A stretch of 64,000 nt of DNA from Eleusine coracana subsp. coracana (taxonomy: Eukaryota > Streptophyta > Magnoliopsida > Poales > Poaceae). Made by a program: the position numbers and the translations under genes. The stretch covers positions 50,295,511-50,359,510 of the forward strand of contig CM064424.1 of the NCBI GenBank assembly GCA_032690845.1, written 5' to 3'. The notes beneath the pieces were generated by a model. The model saw only the letters and a list, made by a program, of their open reading frames with translations, had not been told where the DNA came from and ran no database searches. This document shows, piece by piece, positions 1 to 11,461 of this stretch. Position 1 is the stretch's first letter; the number at the start of each line of letters is the position of its first letter.

Positions 1-790
1 CGTTTTCACTACGTATTCTTCCGTTGGCCTAGCGGAGGAATAGCCGGGGAATAACCAAGTCTAAGTTCTATTCAAGAACTAAACTTAATTAAATCCTAGC
101 CGGGAATCCTGTAAACTATGCTTCAAAGTTCTTTCCCGATAATTGTAACTTGAGGAAATTGACTAAGTAAGGATATATACTTCACAAGATATAAAGGAAA
201 AGATAATTATATTGATAAGGGATAAGTCTTATAAAAAGAGAAAATATATAAGAGAGCTCATACCAAGACTCCGAGATGACTTCTGGAATCCCGAGCGATG
301 CTCTCGACTAGACTCTAACTTCCGACTAACTAACCTACTCTACTTAGTAGCACAAGTAGTAGGAAATGGACTCCAATGTTTTTCACTTGCTTCATCTCTT
401 GTTTCTGCCGAATTCCCCCTCTATTTATAGGTGGTGGAGACTTGGCGGGTACTTCAAGGTGGAGGAGAGTCGGTGGGCAAAATTTCCCCCGTCGGGCGAT
501 GGACCATGCCAGGTGGCCACGTGTGCCGGGCGGCCGGGCATGCTGGGTGGCAGGCCAGGCCGAGCGGCCACTGGATTTGGTCGGTTTCCAACTGACTTGC
601 TATGGATGGCTCAGATTTGGTCCGGATGGCGGTTCCTTGGTCGGTTCCCACCGAATTCTCCGATTTAGGGTCGGTAAGCCTCATGGTCCTCATGGGCTGG
701 CAACCCTGGGTGGCCAACCCAGGCCGGGCGACAACCGAGGCTGGGCGGCAGGCCACACCGGGCGGCAAGCCAGGCCGGGCGGCAGGCCAG
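1..790 (-). repeat. Left (3') LTR of element A, R/U5-proximal part
   Basis: This stretch aligns by eye with 5237-6000, including the shared CTATTTATAG TATA segment and the GC-rich blocks built from GCCGGGCGGC-like units. Similarity fades at about 720-790, after which left and right LTR differ. The U5 end lies outside the window. Confidence 0.75.
421..430 (-). promoter_or_regulatory. TATA box of left LTR, element A
   Basis: Plus strand CTATTTATAG reads CTATAAATAG on the minus strand, in the direction of the gag-protease region. GC-rich repeats lie directly upstream (to the right). Confidence 0.6.
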
Positions 791-2035
791 GTCGAGCGAC
801 GGCCTGGCTCCGGAGTGTCTTGCTTTTGGGTGCTCACTTTGTGTGCGCCTCCCCCAGCTTGAGCTGCCACTGCTGTTGCTGAACTTGGTGTAGAGGTCTC
901 TCCAAATACTTGCCATTCCTGCAAAAGGGTAACTTGGACACAATACCCGAAGGATAATATGATGATAATGGTCAGTGGTTAGTCGTTCGGTTAGTAGTCC
1001 AAGTGTTAGTCGTTCAAGCGTGCAAGAGTGACAACAAACTCTCTCTCTAGTTGGTTTTATTGCAGCACACATTCATTGCTAAGTGCAAGGTGCACTTACT
1101 AGAGGGAGCTAGTTGAGTGAGAAAAGAAGTGCAAAGGGAGAGAGGAAGTTTTCTGTTGAATGCTTTGAGTGGAGAAGCAAAGGAGAGTGAGCCCTCTATT
1201 CATAGGCTCAAGAGGAGCCTTGGGGGGCAATGTGGCTAGGCCGGTTGGTGGCCTATGTCGGGTGGCGACCCATGCCGGCCAACGGGCTATGCCGGGTGGA
1301 ATCCCATGCCGGGCGGCGTGGCTTTTTTTTCCTCCCACTTGGGTGCATTATTGATGGTAAAGTCATTTGTGCAAGTGCCAAGGTGAATGCATACTCCCAT
1401 TATTGCCATAAAGGAGAGAGGATAGAGAGCAAGAAAAGAGTGATGGGATGGCCAAAGTTAGAATTTTGCAATGAGTGTTCTGCCCTCTATTGTGCCTACT
1501 TGAATAGAGTGGCAGGTGAGAGTGGATGATCAAGAGATGGAATAATTTGTGTGGCTCTCATTCACTTCTTTTTGGCATGTAGGACTCTAGGTGAAAGAAT
1601 TTCACATGTGAAAAGGTAGCCACTCCTCATCCACTCATGGCCATCATTCTTGCATTAAAAGGGCCAAGAATCCGAAGAAAAATTGTGTCAGGTAGCGTGG
1701 CTTGCCAGGCGGCAGAAATGACCCAGTCGGGGGTTGTTTTTCATGAAAAATGACCTCCTGGGTGCTGAAATTTGACTGGGTTATTTCAGGCTGGGTTAAA
1801 GCCCTGAATCAGCACCGGGATGGTCGTTTTGACATGAAAACGACCTCCCGGCCAGGAAACTTGACCGAATTATCACCAAACTTTTTCAATTTTTTTTATA
1901 ACCTAATTTAATGGTTAAAGATGAGAATAAAAACAACCTAATCTAATGGTATATAAGAGGGAAAGGGGGATAAATATCGGTTACCTTCCGATGAGGGTTT
2001 GAATTTTTACGTCTCGAACAAGACGTCCTCCATGC
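791..2035 (-). repeat. Divergent U3-like segment of element A left LTR, or remnant of a second LTR
   Basis: No gene is visible. The segment has no counterpart in the right LTR. It contains another set of GCCGGGCGGC-like units (about 1225-1325) and a TATA-like CCTATGAATAGAG on the minus strand near 1192-1204, followed by a leader-like stretch. An AACA at about 2017-2020 next to the end of the coding region could be the LTR edge. It may be a different U3 acquired by recombination, or a nested solo LTR; I could not find a clear TSD. Confidence 0.4.
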
Positions 2036-4556
2036 TTAATTCTTCGTGGTGCTCGTCGTGGATGGAGAATTTTCCATGATCGGTGCAACTTCTTTCTTCT
2101 GCCATACTTGTTTGATTTTCTTTGGCTTGGTGACGACCTTTTTCTTCATTTCTTGTGGCTCGTTCTCCTTCTTGGGCGGCGGTGGTATGCTCTTAACTTT
2201 AACCACCGGTGCACCCATTTTTGGTGGAATTGGATACACCTCAATTTTCTGCACCGTGTTAGGATTTTTGCCATAAAAGATGCGTACCTGATTGCATTGT
2301 TCCGTTCAGGGCTTGAAGGCGAACTTTTCATCGTGCCCATTGATGTTAAGGTGGATTTCTCCAGCCCCAACATCAATGTTGGCATTTGTAGTGCTAAGGA
2401 ATGGTCTTCCTAGTATAAGAGGTGTCTTTGCATCGGCTGCCATATCCAGCACCACAAAGTCGACGGGAACTAGGGAGTTCCTTATCCTTACGGGTACGTC
2501 CTCCACAATGCCCGCCGGGTAGCGGACTGATTGGTCGGCGAGCTGCAAGCACATTGCCGTAGGGGATAATGAATTGACATCGAGTTTGTCATACACTACC
2601 TTTGGCATGACGCTCATGCTCGCTCCCAAGTCACAGAGGGCGTTGTTGAATTGTTGCATCCCGATGGAACATGGGATGGTTGGGCATCCCGGATCTCGCT
2701 TGTTTTCTGGGAGGGAGTTCAAGATAGCGGCGCTGCACTCTTCTGTTAATTTGACAACCTCCATGGACGGCATTGGGCATTTGTTGTTGAGGATGTCCTT
2801 TAGGTACTTGGAGTATGTAGAAACCTGCATAGCATCAAGTAGTGGTATGTTGACATATAATTTCTTTATTACCTCTACAAACTTCTCGAATTATTCGTCC
2901 ACTGTTAGCTTCCTTTGTCGAGGGGGAAATGGCAACACTGGGGTATCATAGAACTCATGTGGCGCCTTCTTGAGAGGTGCCTTTGCCTCCTCAACTTTAG
3001 TTTCTTCCTCCCCTTCTGACTCATCATCGGTTTCCCTGGTCTTCCCTGTAATGTTAGGATTTGGCGGATCCTGTGTGGATTTTCCATCTCTAGTTGTGGC
3101 CGTACTATCATTTTCTTTGGGACTAGCTTCCGGCTGAACCGGGAGCTTGCCCGAGTTAGGCTTAACAATAGAAGCAGCCAGCTGAGCAATTTGTGTTTCT
3201 AACATTTTATTATGACTAAGCTAGTTTTGCAGGGAGGTATTAAAGGTTTCCATACGGGAATCTATACTATCTAGGACTTTATCAGTAGCAATAAATTTTC
3301 TACTAATGCTTTCATTGATTTTAGATTGTCCTAGAACAAGATCACCGAAGGAAGGTTTATTATGAGTAAAGTTTCCAGAGTTACCCATGTTCTTGTCGAA
3401 GGAGAGGTTTTGCTTGGACTCCCATCCGAAGTTGTTCGTAAAGGCCTAAATCCGTTGTTGTTGTTGCTGTTGTTGAGGTAGTTCACTTCTACTTCTTGAG
3501 TTTCTGGGCAGTGGCTTCCCATGTGTCCATGGTTTTCACAGACTTCGCAAGTCATGAGAGAGTCCAAGGATTGGACAGTCTGGGGTTTGTCCATTTTCTT
3601 CAATAGTTGATCCATCTTGATTGCTAGCATGTCAATACCATCAACTTGGTGGACTCCCCTCATCTTGGGTTGCGGCTGGTTCTATCTCTCATCATAGCCA
3701 CTGTAGTTGGCGACCATCTTTTCTATGAGAGTTTGAGCTTCTTTGACCTTCAGAGAGAAGAAGGAACCTCCAACGACTGCATCTAGGTGCTCACGAACGG
3801 GGCAGTTGAGCCCATGGTAAAAGTTTTGAATTAGCAACCAATCTTGCATTCCATGATGTGGGCATGCCAGAGTGTATTCTTGGAAACGTTCCCATGCCTC
3901 AGGAATGCTCTCGTTGGTTAGCTGTTGGAAACTTGAAATCTTGTTTCGTAGGGCATTGGTTTTGCCTAGCGGGAAGAACTTGGCAAGGAAGGCGTTGGAG
4001 CACTTGTCCCATGTGGTGAGCTCTTCTTGATTACTATAGAACCACTGCTTCACCTTCCCCAAGAGTAAAATGGGAAAAGGCGAAGGCGAATGGCCTCAAG
4101 GGTCACATCCCTCATGGTGAAAGTGCTGCACACCGCCAAAAATTATTGGAGGTGGGCGTTTGCGTCTTCTGATGCCTTGCCACAGAAAGGACTGGCCAGA
4201 ACCATGTTGATTAAGGCCGGTATCAGCTGATAGCCTCCATTCCCCATGTTCGGGTTCGGACCGGTGCGGATGTTGTCTGCAGACAGGGCGGAGTAGTCGC
4301 GGATCATCTTTTCAGCCATGGTTGGTTGAGTGGATAGAGACAGGACTCGCAGCTGAGATTGAGTGATCGGAGGTGCTGCAAGAGCAAGCACAGGTGCTTC
4401 GAGGGAAAGCACGGGCCGAGGAGGGGTGAGTCTTTGATGCACTCTCTTCTTGTAATGAATTAACTTTTCTAAATCATCTGGTAAATCAAATGGCTCGAGA
4501 CTTGCTGAGCTATTTCCACTTCTCTTCTTGTAGTAGAAGTAGTCTAGAGTTGGCAT
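2036..4556 (-). pseudogene. gag-protease polyprotein of element A, broken
   Basis: Reading starts at ATG 4556 with MPTLDYFYYKKRSGNSSASL. A retrotransposon gag core follows at about 4062-3682 (KQWFYSNQEELTTWDKCSNA). A single knuckle-like CEVCENHGHMGSHCP lies near 3540-3500, then a linker rich in K, E and P, and an aspartic protease near 2670 with the active-site motif LCDLGASMSVMP and the flap-side segment LILGRPFLSTTNANIDVG. A lysine- and proline-rich tail ends at 2036. The frame is interrupted by at least two frameshifts (about 4065-4075 and about 3400-3440) and several in-frame stops (4143, 3682, 2891, 2306). The family function is capsid formation and polyprotein cleavage in the cytoplasm. 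There is no pol, so this is a non-autonomous and now defective copy. Confidence 0.85.
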
Positions 4557-4585
4557 TTCTTAACGTCGCATCAAGAATATCGCTA

Positions 4586-4602
4586 TCCTTGGTACGACGC
4601 TA
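4586..4602 (-). other. Degenerate primer-binding site, tRNA-Asp type
   Basis: On the minus strand TAGCGTCGTACCAAGGA resembles TGGCGCCGTTGCCGGGGA, the complement of the plant tRNA-Asp 3' end, and lies just inside the right LTR. It has several mismatches. The flanking GATAGCGATATT matches the PBS-like module repeated in element F. Confidence 0.55.
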
Positions 4603-4614
4603 GAAATGATTTGA

Positions 4615-6492
4615 TGTTTGTTATGCTTTAAGAGTGAACCAATCCGCAAGCGCACGGAACATCTATTGTAGCATTTCACCCGGGAGTATTCCAAGGTATT
4701 GTATTTATTTTCTGCAGGGAAGCTAGGCGTAAGAGTATCTTGGTTTAACAAAGATATAACTATAAGAATTATACCAACTGACCAAAGACGGGGGTAAGGA
4801 TGTTCGATAATAACAGTTGGTGCAGCAGTGATATAGGAGAAATCTGCACTAAGATAAATAAAGAGATTGGTTAAGCTAGCTGGGAGGACAGCGAGTCTAA
4901 GTCTAGAATTCCTAAGATTATATCTTCCTATTATATCTAAGTCAAGTGTCAAAAATCCTAGTTACTCGGGTTGAGTGCTTACACCAAATTCATGGTACAG
5001 CGTCGAGTCTTTCACCAATAAGCTTACTTCGGGGCACGACAATGATCCACTAATAGGGTCGGTAACTAACCTCGTACACTAGTGGGCACGTTACCACTAG
5101 ACAACCCTGCTTGGGACTTCCCGAACGTGGTGGAATAGTAAATGGACGGACAGGGCTGTCACCACCTACCGCCTACCACACAGCCTGTGGGGACGAATGC
5201 AAAACTAGCTAGTGTTAACTTAGGCACCGCGCCTACGTTTTCACTAGATATTCTTCCGTTGGCCTAGCGGACGAAGAGCCGGGGAATAACCAAGTCTAAG
5301 TTCTATTCATGAACTAAACTTAATTAAATCCTAGCTGGGAATCCCGTAAACTATGCTTCAAAGTTCTTTCCGGATAATTGTAAGTTGAGGAAATTGACTA
5401 AGTAAGGATAAATACTTCACAAGATATAAAGGAAAAGATAATTATATTGATAAGGGATAAGTCTTACAAAAGGAGAAAAGATACAAGAGAGCTCATACCA
5501 AGACTCCGAGACGACTTCCGGAATCCCGACCGATGCTCTCAACTAGACTCCAATTCCCAACTAACTAACCTACTCTACTAAGTAGCACAAGTAGTGGGAA
5601 ATGGACTCCAATGTGTTTCACTTGATTCATCTCTTGTTTCTGTCGAATTCCCCCTCTATTTATAGGTGGCGGAGACTTGGTGGGTACTACAAGGTGGAGA
5701 GTCGGTGGGAAAAATTTCCCCCGCCGGGCGGCGGGCCATGCTGGGCAGCCACGTGTGCCGGGCGGCCGGGCATGCCGGGCGGCATGCACTGCCGGGTGGC
5801 AGGCCAGGCCGGGCGGCCACTAGATTTGGTCGGTTTCCAAACGACTTGCTTTGGACGGCTCAGATTTGGTTCGGATGGCGGTTCCTTGGTCGGTTCCCAC
5901 CAAATTCTCCATTTTGGGGTCGGTAAGCCTCGTGGGCCTCATGGGCTGGCAACCCTGGGTGGCCAACCCAGGCCGAGCGGCAGGCTAGGCCGGGCAGCGG
6001 CCTGGGTCGGGTGCCGACCACTCCGGGTCGCCCCGTGGCTTCTCCCGGTTAAGCCATTTTGTAGACCCTTTTTCCTTAGCCATATTCCATAGCTTTTTGT
6101 CCGGGGGGAGAAAACAACTTCATGGTGGAGTGTTTTGCAAAGTCGGCCGGGTAGATGATCAGCTCATGATGACTTGTTTTGACCCACCGGGTGGCTGTTT
6201 TTAGCCTGATATGACCCTGTCGGCTGGGTTCTGATTTTAGCCATCGCGATCCTGCCGGGCCTTGATTTCAGCCTCATATGACCCTATCGGCCTGCTGTTT
6301 AAGGCAGATTCGGCCAACGGGGCATTTCTTCATGTTTTAACATAGTTTTGGCCCTTTTGACCCTGCAAACACATATTTCACCAAAACTCGTGGAACTTTA
6401 TTAGTTTAAATAAATATTCAAGAAACTTTGATCTTTACCTTGCATTTCCTGACCGGTTGGTGGCCGATATTGGGTTTTAAGGGCCACCAACA
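4615..6492 (-). repeat. Right (5') LTR of element A
   Basis: On the minus strand the LTR runs from TGTTGGTGGCC (6492) to CAAACA (4615). It includes the TATA box at 5656-5665 and GC-rich GCCGGGCGGC-like repeats at about 5710-6030. The right boundary is supported by its TG...CA form and similarity to the solo LTR at 49719-50973; the left boundary rests on its position relative to the primer site. Confidence 0.65.
5656..5665 (-). promoter_or_regulatory. TATA box of right LTR, element A
   Basis: CTATAAATAG on the minus strand, in the same context as 421-430 and 50157-50166. As the 5' LTR copy it would drive the gag-protease transcript. Confidence 0.6.
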
Positions 6493-7679
6493 TCCAGCAT
6501 ACTATAACCAAACCTGGGTATCATTGATACAAGGCCTTGAAATGGTGCATTCGACAGCTAAAGTCCATGTTTCACCACGCAGTGGGGGGGGGGGCTGCAC
6601 ATGTGTACATAAATACTATGAATACTAGGGACATCTTGACGTCTAAGTAGATGTATAAGAGTACTACATACTATAGCAAGTGCAAGTTACTCACCTTTTG
6701 CATGCTGGATCAAAGTGATCTGCTTCAATGTCTCGCCGTCATCTCGCGGCTGCGCCATCATCGATGGATCGGTTATTAGAGATAGTCATGGTGGCAGAAG
6801 TTGTGTAGTTAGTGCTCAGAGCAACGCCGTGCAGCAACCAGTCGTCTCTCCTTCTCCGCCTCCAAAAGATTATGCAAAAAGGTAGTTGTGGCTGTGAGTT
6901 TTCTCCTCTTGAGATGCTGCTGTGAGTTTTGAGTAGGTGGCTCGGGCCAAACCATATTAATTTGGAGTGGCTGAGTTGAATTAGGCATGCTCATGAAAAG
7001 TTTTCACCTAGGTGCACCTAAACTTTGGAGGGAACATTCCATCTAATAAAAAAAATCGAACTTTCTATAAGTTTCAATCGCTTGAAAGTTAAGGAACCTT
7101 TCAAGCAACACTATTAACCATTTGAGATGTAGTTAACTTCATTAAAAGCACCAATATTAAAGAACCATCAAATGTACATCATGTTGATTAAAAGTTTCTT
7201 TTCTTTGAATCATGTGAAAACAAGTACAATACGTATGTAACAACTTTTGATGCCTTTGAGAAAAAACAGATTAGTATTCAATTATTTGACATTGTTTTGC
7301 ATAGAACAGTGATTGAAAGCAAGTGATTAGTTTTGAATTATTTGACGTTGTTTTGAGTCAGTTGCAATTAACCAGGGCAAAGCTACCTTGTAGCTCTTGG
7401 GTGCAAATGAACCCACAACAAAATGAAAAATCTATTGTCAGCATATTAGCAGTCAAGAAAACAATACAAATACAGTAGTGAGGTTGCAGTAGCAGCACCC
7501 CCTTAATTTTGTCAGGAAACAAACAAGCCCTTAGCTAGGAGCACAAAAGAACACATGATATATTAACAAAATAATGCACTTCATCCAGTTCAACCACGAG
7601 ATCAATAAAACACAGTCAGAAGTGTTCAACAAAAACATACAACTACAAAGAAAAAAAAGCGACGACGACAACGAGACAT
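6493..7679. other. Backbone without a recognised gene
   Basis: No recognisable protein or RNA gene. A short minus-strand open frame at 6809-6994 (with KRRKLTATTTF) is not recognised and not supported as a gene. There is a G-run near 6582 and a 31-base direct repeat (GATTAGTATTCAATTATTTG type) at 7269 and 7325, spacing 56. Confidence 0.4.
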
Positions 7680-7765
7680 GAAACTAGCTACGCGACAAGG
7701 AGGGGACGACGAGCATCCATAGAGAAGAGCGATGATGGCGATGATGGTGATGATGATGGGACTCA

Positions 7766-8687
7766 TCAGTCGACCCGAGCAATCTTGCGATGCCGCTCGA
7801 TGGCGTCGGGACTCCCCATGTTGTAGGGGTGGCTGATGAATCGTGACTGCATGACGACCGCCATCCTGGAGTCATACTCCTGGTCGTTGTTGCAGAATGG
7901 GAACCAGTACCAATACTTGCTGGAGGGGGTGGACAAGGAAGGAACGCACAATCCAGTGGTGAAGGGTGGCTCTTCGTCACTGCTGTGGTCGGTGGTGGTG
8001 TCGTCATTGTCGATGGTCGCCTTGACGACCTCCGTCGACGGTGCCTCCTCCTCCTCTACCGCCGGGATGATCACCTCCTTCCCATTCGCGGCCGCTGAGG
8101 TAACCTCCTCCTCCTTTGCTGTCGCCAAGGTGACCTCCTCCTCCTCCTCCTCCTCAGCTGGGATGAACTCCTCCTCCTCCTCTGATGCCGGGACGACCTC
8201 CTCCTCCTCCTTTGCTGCCGCTGAGACGTCCGGGGCCAAAGGCGTGCTCCAGCCACGGAAGAAGACGAACCACTGCTCTGTAAAGAGCCAATGAACAGTA
8301 AAAAATCCCCATCCCATAAATCATGATATATCGATTCGATAACTAAATCAAAACACAAAATAGTACCGATGTTGGCCTAAAAGAGTCGAGAACTATCAAG
8401 AATCATAGAGATATTGAGCAAATGAAAATGCCCTAAAATTGTACGCGGAACATAGGTAGGAACATACTGCGGACTCCAGGAGGAGAGGGGTGTGGAGTAT
8501 GTGGTTGCCAGCGGCCTCCCTTGACTCCCCCATGGGCGCAATGGCAGTTGAGCATGGTGAGCGGTGAGCGAGGGTTTAAGGTGGTTTGAGCATGGTGAAG
8601 AAGACGAGAAGCAAGAGTGATGAGTGATGGCAGAAACGGGAGTGCGCCCCTGATATGGGCGTGAGGTCGAGAGGCGCCTTCTCTCAT
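7766..8687 (-). pseudogene. Decayed paralogue of the small acidic zinc-finger-like gene at 24.8 kb
   Basis: Flanks and coding part align by eye with 24834-25788. An upstream exon-like piece (8433-8687, MREGASRPHAHIRGA) is separated by an intron-like stretch with a CTCTTTACAG acceptor. The downstream part encodes APDVSAA, then long glutamate runs, then VVKATIDNDDTTTD, and ends HRKIARVD. Relative to the other copy the ATG of MARARR is GTG, a deletion of about 43 bases changes the frame before APDVSAA, the glutamate runs are expanded, and the paralogous CPVC knuckle reads FPFC, so one cysteine is lost. A spliced reading through exon 1 could still give an open frame, so residual coding is possible. 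Function unknown. Confidence 0.5.
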
Positions 8688-8699
8688 ACTAGCACGCTT

Positions 8700-9871
8700 A
8701 ACACACTAAAATATGGGGCCGCAAAACATGGTCCCACCTGTCCTTGAGTCCTGAGTAGAACTTCAGCGTATGTCGTAAAAAATGGAATGCAAGAATCCAA
8801 AAACACAGGATAGGAAAAACAAAGGATTAATTAAGTTCGCCATGCATTGCATTCCATGGGAATTGAAAACACAGGAAATTTTCCTAGCAAAAGTTTGGTA
8901 GCAACATAGGAAAAACACAGATATCTGAAGAGAGAGATAGACTCATAGGAATTTTTCAAGAGGCTGGACCTCTTGCTTATTTTCCTCCAAAACTTACATG
9001 AAGAAATTCAATCCATAGGAATTTGATAGGATTGAATCTTGCATTCCAAAAGCCCTCGTAAGAAAATTTCCTCGTAGGAATTGTTTTGACGAGTATTCCA
9101 TTTCAAATACCACCTAATACATACAATATCTCCAAACTTTTTTGGGATGAATCCTTCAATCAATGCATGTTGGAGATCGATGGAGGATATATATGACATA
9201 GTACTTCCAGTACAATTAAAGGTGAAATGAACACCGCCAATTACAGGTTGCTGTAAAACTTGAACAAGCACACTCTATATGCAGGGTGGCGTATGGTCGG
9301 TATAGACAATAGTATATCTCATAGCCAAACACATCTTTATTAGTGAGGTATATAAACATGTGACAAATAGTACCAGATAAGGAGTTTGGTCAATAGAGAA
9401 CAAGATTCAAACTGGATTCTCATGATGCAAATGGATTCAAACATGTGAAATGGTTGTTTTACATGTACTTCATTCCAAATCCGATCTGAACTTCATACAA
9501 ATTATGAAACTTTGGAATGAATGCCTCCATCAATGTATATAATGTTTTATGATGGATATATGACATGGTCACTAATAGCCAAATTTAAGGTGAAATATAA
9601 TGTCTGATCTTAGAATCTGATTTGCGTTTCAATTGGTAATGATCTATAGTACTTTTTCCGAAAACATGACATACGTGTGCTATAGCAATTTTTTTTGTGG
9701 AGGTGCATGTCCTCTTTTTAATAATGGTACATATGTACGTTCATCACTGGGTGTAGCGTATTTTTCCTTTACCAAAAATGTGATTAGGACAGAAACAACA
9801 CTAGAGATCAACATATTCTCATAATTAATTAACTTTCCTATTTCTCTCTCTAAAAATAAAGGGATGTTATT
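8700..9871. repeat. Non-coding flank, repeated elsewhere in the window
   Basis: The first 80 bases match the upstream flank of the 25 kb gene. 8770-9060 is A/T-rich MITE-like sequence with repeated ATAGGAA motifs. About 9075-9400 matches 43081-43153 plus 47726-47960, and 9500-9560 resembles 26290-26355. No gene seen. Confidence 0.55.
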
Positions 9872-10225
9872 GAGCAACTCCAAAAGCTCCCCCAATACTC
9901 TCCCTAAAACAAATTAATGGGGGTTAGTCTAAAATGCCATCTCCAACGGCTCCCCAAAACAACTCATAGATTTATTCTCTCGCTAAATTCTCCTCATTTG
10001 TAGCTAGGAATGAGGGGGAAATTGGGGGCCCCAATCCTTGTATTTACAAGGAAATTAATGATATTGTGGTCCTAGATACTGACATGGCCCAATCAAATGT
10101 TTTCATGATCTATTTCTAGGGAGAACTATTGGAGGAGACAAGAAAAATTCTCCCTAATAATTTTTAGGCTGCTCCCAAAAACTCACTTTTGGGATCAATT
10201 TCTCGGGGAGCTTATGGAGATGCTC
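9872..10225. mobile_element. MITE with 21-bp terminal inverted repeats
   Basis: The left end GAGCAACTCCAAAAGCTCCCC is mirrored by the right end GGGGAGCTTATGGAGATGCTC, with two mismatches. The 354-bp interior has no open frame. GAGCATCTCC-type ends are common in grass MITEs. I could not find a convincing TSD, so the superfamily is left open. Confidence 0.65.
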
Positions 10226-10264
10226 TAGGAGGTTATAGAGGTACCATAACAGGGCCTTATCTAA

Positions 10265-10591
10265 GGATGCGTTTGGCAGGGCTTATAGAGTGGCTTCTAT
10301 AGTGGCTTATACTATGATAAGCCATAAGCCCTTCCAAACAGCTATTTTATATAAGAACTTACTGCAATAAGCCCTCATAAGCCATATGTCTTTTTGTACT
10401 AGAGTACTAAGCCAACAAATACTAGCTTTTGGGGCTTATGGACCATGGGACATGAATAAGCCATTTCAGATAACCTGTTTTGCCAAACGACTTGATAGCT
10501 TATGCTACAATAAGCTAGATAAGCACTTTTCACAGATAAGCAAAAACATAATTCATTTTCAGTATAAGCATAAGCCATGTCAAACACACCC
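10265..10591. mobile_element. Tourist-like (PIF/Harbinger) MITE, TSD TAA
   Basis: The left end GGATGCGTTTGGCAGGGCTT and the reverse complement of the right end GGGTGTGTTTGACATGGCTT form the inverted repeats. The element is flanked by TAA at 10262-10264 and 10592-10594. It is 327 bp, non-coding, with repeated ATAAGC motifs. The 3-bp TAA duplication fits the PIF/Harbinger superfamily. Confidence 0.7.
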
Positions 10592-10594
10592 TAA

Positions 10595-11063
10595 GATCAA
10601 ATCAAGAGCATACTAGGTCGTATCTCTCTGTTTTGAGAGAAATTTAGTCAAAGTGCTTATATGGAAGAGCTCCGGGATTGCTTCCAATTGAATTTAAAGT
10701 AAATTGTGTTTTGAGCTCATGGTCAGAGTGCAGCCACTAGCATGGTGCCACCTCACCTCACCTCCACACATTAGTGGAGTTGTAGGAGTATAGCACTTGA
10801 GGGATTCAATTTTTTCCCACAATAAACTAGTACTTACAGCAAAGTAGTATATTCACTTGGGAATGGGTGCATCTGCACCCACAGCTGTCTATAAGTACTA
10901 GTACTACACGTAGCTTCACCAGTGTTATCGAGTACTACTGTACTCCATAGCCCTACTCCCTCCGATGACAATAATGTACTGAGCGCATGCGCATGACTCA
11001 TGAACCATGTGAATGCACAAAACTAGATGGAGACCATATGTGGGTTGAAGGAGGAAGTACAGG
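10595..11063. other. Backbone left of element B
   Basis: No gene. Parts match other places: 10676-10730 resembles 43030-43080, and GCATGCGCATGACTCA near 10985 resembles 49024. The last five bases, ACAGG, are the TSD of element B. Confidence 0.5.
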
Positions 11064-11307
11064 TGAATGACCGAGAAGGCGACCAGAGGGGGAGGGGTGA
11101 ATGGGAACCAATTCAAATTCTTTTCAAGAACTTGGCCTATGTCCCAACTACAACCCAAGCCAACCTCTAACCGAGTCACCAAGATTACACACACTAACTT
11201 GTAATGTGTTAACCCTAGGAATGACTCAAACCAAAAGGACACATAGCGGAAGCATAAAAGAAACAAAAGCCAAAACAAGGAAGGTCCGAAAGGTCACAGA
11301 ATAGAGC

Positions 11308-11461
11308 CTGACGGAAGTTCCGTGGTACCCGACGGAAGTTCCGTGATGTCCGACGGAAGTTCCATCAATTACGGAAGTTCCAGGTGATGGGAACACTGTC
11401 ACTCATGGAAGTTCCATGGTTCTTGACGGAAGTTCCATCATGATCATGGAAGTTCCGTCAT
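11308..11461. promoter_or_regulatory. Array of GACGGAAGTTCCGTC-type dyads in element B left LTR
   Basis: Seven near-copies of ACGGAA-G-TTCCGT occur within about 150 bases. In the transcription direction (minus) they lie downstream of the TATA box at 12044-12054, unlike the main array of element C. Regulatory role is inferred only from repetition and symmetry. Confidence 0.6.

Larger units (their letters stand above)
1..6492 (-). mobile_element. Element A: non-autonomous Athila-like Ty3/gypsy element (left end outside window)
   Basis: The sequence at 1-790 is repeated at 5237-6000 in the same orientation, and a gag-protease region lies between them on the minus strand, so this is an LTR retrotransposon read right to left. 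The right LTR ends in CCAACA at 6492. A degenerate tRNA-Asp-type primer site is at 4586-4602. The coding region stops after the protease; no reverse transcriptase, RNase H or integrase motif was found, so the element would depend on an autonomous partner. The left LTR continues beyond base 1, so the TSD (right side TCCAG) cannot be checked. The Athila-like label rests on the protease style, the tRNA-Asp primer site and the LTR relation to element F. Confidence 0.75.

Noticed and set aside
376..882. Long open frames in the GC-rich LTR of element A (both strands)
   Set aside because: They follow the GCCGGGCGGC repeats in several phases and have no domain; the right LTR breaks them.
7684..8007. 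His-run protein (HHHHHHRHH) from minus strand
   Set aside because: It is another frame of the decayed acidic gene copy; the parallel copy at 25 kb does not keep it.
10265..10591. hAT-type MITE with 8-bp TSD
   Set aside because: Eight-base flanks do not match; a 3-bp TAA duplication with GG(A/G)TG ends fits better.
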